Below, piece after piece: positions 58,162-64,000 of a DNA stretch of 64,000 nt. This DNA is from Dehalobacter sp. GTDB taxonomy: Bacteria > Bacillota > Desulfitobacteriia > Desulfitobacteriales > Syntrophobotulaceae. The stretch is taken from positions 124,001 to 188,000 of the forward strand of contig JAMPIU010000050.1 of assembly GCA_023667845.1 (NCBI GenBank), read 5' to 3'. The translations under genes and the position numbers were made by a program. Below the pieces are notes generated by a model. It made no database searches, was not told where the DNA came from, and worked only from the letters and a program-made list of their open reading frames with translations. The stretch's first letter is position 1. Each line of letters starts with the position of its first letter.

Positions 58162-59991
58162 ATGTGTGGTATTGTAGGATATTTTGGAGAGAAATCGGCT
58201 GTTCCGATTTTGGTTGAAGGTCTAAGAAAGCTTGAATATAGGGGATATGATTCCTCGGGCATAGCGGTCATGGAAGAAGGCGGGATCCGGATCACCAAGA
58301 GTGTTGGGAAACTTGTCAATTTAGAGGAAAAGCTAAGCAACCGCACTTACAATGCAAAAATCGGAATCGGCCATACCCGGTGGGCGACGCACGGCAGACC
58401 GTCTGATGTGAATGCTCACCCTCATATGGACTGCCATGGAGACTTTGCCGTTGTACATAACGGAATTATTGAGAATTATCTTGAGCTTAGAGAATGGCTG
58501 ACTGCGGAGGGACATCTTTTCCGTTCCGAAACGGATACGGAAGTGCTGGCTCATCTGGTCGAACATTTTTATAAAGGGGATCTCCAGGACGCAGTCAAAA
58601 AAATGCTGGTCAAGGTAGAAGGGTCCTATGCAGTCGTCGTTTTGAGCTATAAGAATCCCGATATTATGGTTGCAGCCCGCAAAGACAGTCCGTTGATCGT
58701 CGGTATTGGAGACGGAGAATATTTTGTCGCGAGCGATATCCCGGCTGTACTTAAATATACGAGAAAGACGTACATCATGGAAGACGGGGAAATGGTGACC
58801 GTCTCGGCCAAAGGTTTGAAGTTCTGCGATTTTACGACAGGCGAATGTATTGAAAAGAGTGTCTTTGAAGTCACTTGGGATGCTGTGGCAGCCGAAAAAG
58901 GCGGTTACGAGCACTTTATGCTAAAAGAGATTTTTGAACAGCCGAAGGCCCTGCGGGACACGCTGGCCGGAAGACTGAACCACGACCATGTTGTGCTGCA
59001 GGAAGTGGATCTTACCCCGAAAGAGGTTGCTTTATTCAATAAAGTAGCAATTGTTGCCTGCGGAACTGCGTATCATGCCGGACTGATCGGCAAAGGGCTA
59101 ATTGAACACTGGGCCAAAATACCGGTCGAAGTCGATATCGCTTCGGAGTTCCGGTACAGAGCACCTTTGATTGATGATAAAACCCTGGTCGTTGTAATCA
59201 GCCAGTCGGGAGAAACGGCCGACACCCTGGCAGCTTTGCGCGAATCCAAAAAGAAGGGAGCCAGAGTTATCGCAATCACTAATGTCGTCGGCAGCTCCGT
59301 GGCTAGGGAAGCACACGATGTGATCCACACCTGGGCGGGACCGGAAATTGCCGTGGCCTCGACGAAAGCTTATACGACTCAGATCGAAGGAATGATCCTG
59401 CTTGCACTTTATCTTACGCAGGCCAAAGGAACCATGCCGAAGGAATGGATCACCGAAATTATTTCCGAACTTGGCAAAATTCCTGATAAAGCGGAGATTA
59501 TTCTCAAAGAAGGAGCTGAACGCATTAAGACCCTAGCCAGGTACTTTGAAGAAGTGAGCAGCGCATTCTTCATCGGGCGCGGTCTGGACTGGGCAGTTGC
59601 GCAGGAAGGTTCTCTGAAACTTAAAGAAATCTCGTATATTCACGCTGAAGCCTATGCTTCAGGTGAGTTAAAGCATGGCACGCTCGCGCTGATTACAGAG
59701 GATACACCGATCATCGCGCTCGCAACCCAGAGAGACCTGTACGAGAAAACGGTCTCGAATGTGATCGAGGTTAAGGCCAGGGACGCCAAGGTCATTGGGT
59801 TTACGTTTGAAGGAAATACCGATTTATATAAGTCGGTTAATGAAATATTCTATATCCCGGAGACCGTCAATGAGCTTGCTCCGATCTTAACGGTGATTCC
59901 ACTGCAGCTTCTGTCCTACTATGTTTCCGTCGCCAGAGGGAATGATGTCGATAAGCCCAGGAACCTGGCTAAATCAGTGACGGTTGAGTAA
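58162..59991 (+). CDS. glmS: glutamine-fructose-6-phosphate aminotransferase (isomerising) GlmS
   Basis: 609 residues, ATG with GAGGAG upstream. The mature chain starts with the catalytic Cys2 (MCGIVGYFG); the N-terminal glutaminase domain has GHTRWATHG near residue 72, and the C-terminal half has two SIS sugar-isomerase domains (SQSGETADTLAAL near 350 and SGELKHGTLALI near 505) and a final LAKSVTVE. It makes glucosamine-6-phosphate, first step of UDP-GlcNAc synthesis. Regulated by the ribozyme in its leader. Confidence 0.97.
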   Translation: MCGIVGYFGEKSAVPILVEGLRKLEYRGYDSSGIAVMEEGGIRITKSVGKLVNLEEKLSNRTYNAKIGIGHTRWATHGRPSDVNAHPHMDCHGDFAVVHNGIIENYLELREWLTAEGHLFRSETDTEVLAHLVEHFYKGDLQDAVKKMLVKVEGSYAVVVLSYKNPDIMVAARKDSPLIVGIGDGEYFVASDIPAVLKYTRKTYIMEDGEMVTVSAKGLKFCDFTTGECIEKSVFEVTWDAVAAEKGGYEHFMLKEIFEQPKALRDTLAGRLNHDHVVLQEVDLTPKEVALFNKVAIVACGTAYHAGLIGKGLIEHWAKIPVEVDIASEFRYRAPLIDDKTLVVVISQSGETADTLAALRESKKKGARVIAITNVVGSSVAREAHDVIHTWAGPEIAVASTKAYTTQIEGMILLALYLTQAKGTMPKEWITEIISELGKIPDKAEIILKEGAERIKTLARYFEEVSSAFFIGRGLDWAVAQEGSLKLKEISYIHAEAYASGELKHGTLALITEDTPIIALATQRDLYEKTVSNVIEVKARDAKVIGFTFEGNTDLYKSVNEIFYIPETVNELAPILTVIPLQLLSYYVSVARGNDVDKPRNLAKSVTVE

Positions 59992-60057
59992 TATGAAGGG
60001 TATTTGGCAATCCTACGGAAGATACTGAAAAAGCCAGCCAAATAAAGTTATTTAGCA

Positions 60058-60094
60058 AAAAAAAGTAGCCCCCTGAATGCGGGCTACTTTTTTG
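60058..60094. terminator. terminator between glmS and the leftward activator gene
   Basis: AAAAGTAGCCC (60061-60071) pairs with GGGCTACTTTT (60081-60091), followed by TT; also A-rich on the other side, so it can stop both strands. Confidence 0.8.
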
Positions 60095-60161
60095 CTCTCA
60101 ACCTATTGCCGTTTGCCAACGGAAGCTCTATAACTAGGGCGTTTGCGTGCCCTGGTATATT

Positions 60162-61151
60162 TTACTTAAGACCATACTCCTTGATTTTTCTGTACAATGT
60201 TGATTTTGATAAGCCCAGCTCCCTGGCCGCTTCATCTTTGTTTTTGTTTTTACACAAAGCATGCATAATGGCTTCTTTTTGTATATCCCTTAAAGGCAGC
60301 GGATCATTGCTTTGTGTTACACTCACGGTGGTTTGCCTGTGTTTGATTTCATTCGGAAGGTCTCCGATATTCAGTATGCCGTTTTTGGCTTTAAAGACCG
60401 CATACACCATCGCATTTTTTAACTGCCTGATGTTTCCGGGCCAGGTATATTCCACAAGCGCTTTATAGACCTCAAAACTTAATTTGGGTGGTTCACATTG
60501 TAGTTCTTTACTGATCTGATCCAAAAAATAATGCGCGAGCAGGAGAATATCCTTTCCTCTGTCCCGCAACGGGGGGATGTCAATCGCTAAAACGGATAAA
60601 CGGAAATATAGATCGCTTCGAAATGTTTTTTCCTGTACCATTTGAAACAGGTTCTGGTTAGTTGCGGCGATAAGTCTGAAGTTTACCGTGGTGTACTTGC
60701 TGCTGTTAATCCTGACGACTCTTTTGTCCTCGAGGACACGTAATAATACAGGCTGGACTTCCAAAGGCATATCCCCGATTTCATCCAAAAACAAAGTTCC
60801 ACCATTGGCAGCCTCTATTTTACCGGGCTGACCGTTTTTGTTGGCTCCGGTAAAAGCTCCTCCTTCATAGCCGAATAATTCACTTTCAATTAAATTTCTG
60901 GGTATAGAAGCACAATTAAGGGCGACAAAAGGTCCTTCAGGACAATAATCATGATGAATTGCCTGAGCAAATATCTCTTTTCCTGTCCCGCTTTCACCAT
61001 TCAGCAGAACATTATATGTAGACTTGCTGATATTCCTGGCAAAATCAATGGTCTGTACGATAGGCCGGCTTTTCCCGACAATGGCCTCAAAAGTATGAAT
61101 GGTGTCATGATTAAGTTGAGATTGTTTTTCAATTCTTTCTTGAGATAACAT
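60162..61151 (-). CDS. sigma-54-dependent transcriptional activator without sensor domain
   Basis: 329 residues, leftward. AAA+ domain with Walker A NGESGTGKEIFAQ near residue 52, GAFTGANKNGQPG near 95 (sigma-54 contact loop), Walker B LFLDEIGDM near 118, and arginine-finger region; a Fis-type HTH (AARELGLSKSTLYRKIKEYG) ends the chain. No PAS, GAF or receiver domain precedes the AAA+ module, so it lacks an obvious sensor and is shorter than usual. It may be constitutively active or controlled by a partner. Confidence 0.9.
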   Translation of the reverse strand: MLSQERIEKQSQLNHDTIHTFEAIVGKSRPIVQTIDFARNISKSTYNVLLNGESGTGKEIFAQAIHHDYCPEGPFVALNCASIPRNLIESELFGYEGGAFTGANKNGQPGKIEAANGGTLFLDEIGDMPLEVQPVLLRVLEDKRVVRINSSKYTTVNFRLIAATNQNLFQMVQEKTFRSDLYFRLSVLAIDIPPLRDRGKDILLLAHYFLDQISKELQCEPPKLSFEVYKALVEYTWPGNIRQLKNAMVYAVFKAKNGILNIGDLPNEIKHRQTTVSVTQSNDPLPLRDIQKEAIMHALCKNKNKDEAARELGLSKSTLYRKIKEYGLK

Positions 61152-61197
61152 GAAAATTCCGGCTCCTTTTATTTTGTCGATTAGATGCTTAGGGTCA

Positions 61198-61226
61198 ATA
61201 TTATCATTATCTGAAAATTATGTCAA
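61198..61226 (-). promoter_or_regulatory. promoter of the sigma-54 activator gene
   Basis: Leftward TTGACA (61226-61221), 17-base spacer, TAATAT (61203-61198), close to sigma-70 consensus, with about 45 bases to the gene start. Confidence 0.65.
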
Positions 61227-61268
61227 TTCAAATTTTACCCAGATGTTATAATCATCTATCAATAAAAT

Positions 61269-61298
61269 TTGCCTTGTAAGACACTTAAGTAATATAAT
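61269..61298 (+). promoter_or_regulatory. promoter of the 61339 gene
   Basis: TTGCCT (61269-61274), 18-base spacer, TATAAT (61293-61298), about 40 bases upstream of the start. Confidence 0.5.
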
Positions 61299-61338
61299 TA
61301 TCTGGAAAAAGCTGTTACTGGGTAAGGAGGTTATCCCA

Positions 61339-61692
61339 TTGTCAACCTATCATGCAGCGGCATGGATGGTGCCTGCAGAAAGCGGCCTAAAAAAGAAACA
61401 TGTCCAGAAGGTGCTCGCGCTTTTGCCGGAGGACTGCGAACTGGTCCCGTTTGAGATTCATGGTAATAACTCCTCGGCGTATGGTTTTGCGACCATTGAG
61501 GTTATTGACGAAGAGGAAAACGGTCTGGAGACGATCGTCGATCTGCTGGAACCGCTTGTCGAAGACTGGACGGAGGATTCTTCCGACTGCACATTAGACT
61601 TGCCGGGCGGAAAGCAGACCTATATCGGCTGTGACTACCGTACAGTAATGGTTAGCGGAGTAGATCCGCAACCGCACAGTCATCATAATTAA
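61339..61692 (+). CDS. hypothetical acidic protein
   Basis: 117 residues, TTG start after AAGGAGG. Acidic alpha/beta chain (EVIDEEENGLETIVDLLEPL, VEDWTEDSSDCTLDLPGG) with a His-rich end (HSHHN). Family not recognised. It has its own promoter and is divergent from the sigma-54 activator. Confidence 0.6.
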   Translation: MSTYHAAAWMVPAESGLKKKHVQKVLALLPEDCELVPFEIHGNNSSAYGFATIEVIDEEENGLETIVDLLEPLVEDWTEDSSDCTLDLPGGKQTYIGCDYRTVMVSGVDPQPHSHHN

Positions 61693-61787
61693 AATCGTTT
61701 AAGAGTAACAAGATACAGATATTTGATTGAACAAGGTCAAGATCGTTGGCTATGCTGCGAAACCAATTGCTGAGCGGCTAAAAAAAA

Positions 61788-61810
61788 AGGAGGAAATCTG
61801 AATTCCTCCT
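61788..61810 (-). terminator. terminator for the leftward YedF-like operon
   Basis: Read leftward, GGAGGAA and TTTCCTCC form a stem (61809-61789) followed by nine T (61788-61780). It ends the leftward cluster. Confidence 0.7.
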
Positions 61811-61951
61811 CCTGAAGGATATTTTGTTAAAAACTCTGAAGGACCACTGAAAAATGGTGAGTTGGAATGTGCTGCCAACTGGGTGAAGCAAGTAATATCG
61901 TAAGTCATTTTTGCTTAAAAAGTATATTCCTGCGGTATAACTGAACGGACG

Positions 61952-62290
61952 TTACCCAAGGGTAATTACTTTCTCAGCCTCGGCCATAATATCCATATTC
62001 AGATACATGTTGCCGATTTCACCTACCTTGACCTGATCCTTCAGGTTGTAGAAGTCCAGGCAGATGCCACAGGCATAAATGGTAACCCCTTTATCGACTA
62101 AAGTCTTTAAAATGTTCAGAACTGGGGCATCTGCTGTGACCAGCTTGACGCCCTCGTGCAGGAATAAAATATGAGAGGGCAAATGGTCTCCCTCGCTCAG
62201 ACTGTAGAGATAGGAATACATTAATTTCTCTCCTAGGATTTCTTCACCTTTACCGAAACCTTTACTTGTAACCAACAATACGTAACCCAT
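61952..62290 (-). CDS. yedF: DsrE-fold YedF-like protein (selenium/sulfur metabolism)
   Basis: 112 residues from ATG 62290, with GGAGC upstream; the open frame from 62338 lacks a ribosome site. Contains GYVLLVTSKGFGKGEEILGE and LVDKGVTIYACGICLDFYNL, the DsrE/YedF C-terminal domain with its conserved Cys. The N-terminal TusA-like domain of full YedF is missing. Expected to handle selenium or persulfide sulfur together with the downstream-encoded desulfurase. Confidence 0.82.
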   Translation of the reverse strand: MGYVLLVTSKGFGKGEEILGEKLMYSYLYSLSEGDHLPSHILFLHEGVKLVTADAPVLNILKTLVDKGVTIYACGICLDFYNLKDQVKVGEIGNMYLNMDIMAEAEKVITLG

Positions 62291-62394
62291 AAAAAATGCT
62301 CCTTTCAATCCCCAATATTTATTTATACACAAAGACAAGAACCATTCATCTTAAATCCAAAATTTAACATGATCCCTGAAGCAAAAAATAATCA

Positions 62395-62625
62395 TCAATC
62401 CATACGGACAGCTTTGAGTGGGAGAATGTCATACTGCTCCAAATACGCTTCAACGCCCTGCTGGTCGGAGCAGGTGATCTGGATCGCGAGCCCGCAGCCC
62501 TGGTTAATTGAGGGAGGGACCGGTATCAAGACAAAAGGCCAGCTGCCTGAATTCAAAAGATCTTCTGCTTCAAGCGTCTGATGAACGGAACTGAAAACAA
62601 GGGCGACATTTTCCGAACTTGTCAC
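62395..62625 (-). CDS. DUF3343 (putative Se/S carrier-like) protein
   Basis: 76 residues, leftward from GTG 62625 with GGGAGG upstream. Pattern VFSSVHQTLEAEDLLNSGSWP, then PVPPSINQGCGLAIQITC near residue 35, as in DUF3343. The family is encoded beside YedF and cysteine desulfurases in selenium-using Firmicutes and is thought to carry Se or S. Starts four bases before the desulfurase stop. Confidence 0.82.
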   Translation of the reverse strand: MTSSENVALVFSSVHQTLEAEDLLNSGSWPFVLIPVPPSINQGCGLAIQITCSDQQGVEAYLEQYDILPLKAVRMD

Positions 62626-63764
62626 ATTGAACCTCCCAATATGGTGTTTAAAGCAGCCAATAACGCCGCTATATCTGACTCTGCTTGAGAATAATTGATA
62701 CTGATGCGCAATGCTCCGCGATCAATGGTTCCGGCTGTTTGATGGGCTAAGGGGGCGCAATGCAGTCCCGAGCGGGTAACAATATCAAAGCGGCGGTCCA
62801 GCTCCAGAGCCACGCTATCAGGGGTATGATTCCGGAAAACACAGGACACCAGGCCGACTCTCGCATTGATGTCACGGGGCCCGAGAATTTGGATTTCCGG
62901 GATATGTTCCAATCCTTCAAGCAGGATAGACATCAGTTGAAGTTCATGGCTGCGGATATTAGGGAGGCCCTCATGCAATATGAATTCTACCGCAGCCCCG
63001 AGGGCCGCGATTCCCGGGATATTCCGTGTGCCACTTTCCATCCCTTCTGGCCAGATATCCGGTTGTTCAAGGGTCAGGGAATGAAGGCCTGTCCCTCCAT
63101 AAATCAGGGGATTTAAAACAAGATCTGGCCTGGCATAGTATCCGCCAACCCCTTGAGGTCCCGACAGGCTCTTATGGCCGGTAAAGGCTAAAAAATCGAT
63201 GTGCTGGTCTTCCACGTCAATTGGTATCACGCCGGCAGTCTGGGCCGCATCCACCATAAACAGGCAATGGTGCGCTTTAGCAATTTGCCCGAGCTGTTTG
63301 ATCGGCAGAATCGTACCCAGCACATTCGAAGCATGCGTAAAACAAAACAGGCGGGTATTGGGCTGAAAATTAGATTCCACGATAGCGGGATCCAAAAAAC
63401 CCTCCCGGCTGCACGGAACAATTGTATAGGAAATTCCGCTCTTTTTGAGATATTCCAGCGGACGGACAACGGCATTATGTTCAAGGGAGCTGATCAGAAC
63501 ATGATCCCCAGTCTGAAGAAGTCCATGAAGTCCCACATTGAGCGATTCGGTGATATTCTGCGTAAAAACAATTCTCTCAGTATTTGCGATGCCAAACAAG
63601 CGGCTTAAAGCCTTTCTGGTATGAAGAAGCTCCCGCCCGGCGCGCAGAGAAGATTGATTGACACCGCGTCCGGCACTCCCTCCCTGACGCAGGACCCGGT
63701 CATGGGTTTCGTAGACCACCTCGGGTTTCGGCCAGGAAGTTGCGGCATTATCAAAATAAAGCAA
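62622..63764 (-). CDS. class V aminotransferase, cysteine desulfurase-like
   Basis: 380 residues, leftward, TTG 63764 after AGGGGAG. PLP-binding Lys is in FTGHKSLSGPQG near residue 198, with THASNVLGTILPI near 145 and the N-terminal LYFDNAATSWPKPEVV. These are the features of CsdA/NifS-type desulfurases of the selenium-linked subfamily, which take S or Se from cysteine or selenocysteine. It is the first gene of the cluster with DUF3343 and YedF. Confidence 0.9.
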   Translation of the reverse strand: MLYFDNAATSWPKPEVVYETHDRVLRQGGSAGRGVNQSSLRAGRELLHTRKALSRLFGIANTERIVFTQNITESLNVGLHGLLQTGDHVLISSLEHNAVVRPLEYLKKSGISYTIVPCSREGFLDPAIVESNFQPNTRLFCFTHASNVLGTILPIKQLGQIAKAHHCLFMVDAAQTAGVIPIDVEDQHIDFLAFTGHKSLSGPQGVGGYYARPDLVLNPLIYGGTGLHSLTLEQPDIWPEGMESGTRNIPGIAALGAAVEFILHEGLPNIRSHELQLMSILLEGLEHIPEIQILGPRDINARVGLVSCVFRNHTPDSVALELDRRFDIVTRSGLHCAPLAHQTAGTIDRGALRISINYSQAESDIAALLAALNTILGGSM

Positions 63765-64000
63765 TTCCGTCTCCCCTTATCACATGGATTTAATATGACT
63801 TATTTTAGCATAGGGACATTGGATTTGCATCTTCTCCCGGCAGAATCTGCTATCTCTAATTCCGATCGGTCCTACTGTCAAGTATTCAAGACATCAATCG
63901 ATGCCCGAATTCAATTGATGCTCCGGAATTTAATCGATGTTCTGAATCTAATTGAATTATTATTAATCAAAAGATAAACTGATACCAGTATCATGGTACT
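63765..64000 (-). promoter_or_regulatory. promoter region of the desulfurase operon with direct repeats
   Basis: Leftward TTGACA (63881-63876), 17-base spacer and TAGAGA (63858-63853) could drive the operon. Further right, AATCGATG/AATTGATG units of about 18-19 bases occur in direct repeat between 63896 and 63954. No gene is visible in the last 235 bases. Confidence 0.4.

Noticed and set aside
63621-63977. 118-codon + strand frame at the right end
   Set aside because: It overlaps the start of the desulfurase gene and runs through repeats; no ribosome site.

Overview
The window joins a tyrosine-integrase-type prophage (about 1-40,960, left end outside the window) to bacterial chromosome (about 41,000-64,000). 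The host looks like a Gram-positive anaerobe of the Clostridia, most like the Desulfitobacterium/Dehalobacter group of Peptococcaceae. This is an inference from the complete [FeFe]-hydrogenase maturation set (HydG, HydE, HydF), the selenium/sulfur-type genes (DsrE/YedF, DUF3343, cysteine desulfurase), a glmS ribozyme, strong AGGAGG ribosome binding sites and many TTG/GTG starts. LAYOUT. 1-14,700 is the early region of the prophage, all on the + strand: a Cys-rich protein, a Rad50/SbcC-like ATPase split over three overlapping reading frames followed by an Mre11/SbcD-like nuclease, a 3D-domain protein, a RecD2-type helicase, a large primase-helicase, an iteron-like repeat cluster that is a candidate replication origin, Myb/SANT-like and HNH proteins, a RuvC-like resolvase and several small unknowns. 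14,700-15,075 is a control region with a near-consensus promoter that runs straight into two strong terminators, plus a tiny hydrophobic peptide gene on the opposite strand. 15,076-36,937 is the late region: TerS (with CGGAACG repeats, a candidate pac site), TerL, SPP1-type portal, a MuF minor head protein with a toxin-like C-terminus and a possible immunity gene, scaffold, capsid, connectors, tail tube, a zinc-ribbon membrane moron, tail chaperones with a likely frameshift, tape measure, tail tip and fibre proteins, M23 endolysin and LLH holin. Morphology is that of a siphovirus. 36,938-40,731 is an accessory and regulatory strip: a Clp-fold SDH protease with a 60-residue partner, a leftward cassette of small proteins divergent from a ribbon-helix-helix regulator over a palindromic operator, and two small XRE proteins. 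At 40,913-40,959 lies the 3' part of a tRNA-Thr(CGT) gene, taken as attR. 41,000-64,000 is host chromosome: a decayed gene remnant, the hydrogenase maturation operon (TM1266-type regulator, hydG, hydE, aspartase, hydF) behind a leader with terminator and antiterminator pairing, a leftward acyltransferase/esterase/DUF6320 cluster, a stand-alone HD-GYP protein, small membrane genes, MazG, and the cdaA-cdaR-FAD enzyme-glmM-glmS run that links c-di-AMP signalling to amino-sugar synthesis, with a glmS ribozyme before glmS. A sigma-54 activator and a selenium/sulfur cluster end the window. HOW THE GENES WORK TOGETHER. The phage appears to bring its own recombination and replication set, then switches to one long rightward late operon. 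Several islands inside it (zinc-ribbon moron, SDH pair, leftward cassette) carry their own signals and are the likeliest lysogenic-conversion or anti-defence genes. No integrase is visible, so it must lie left of the window.
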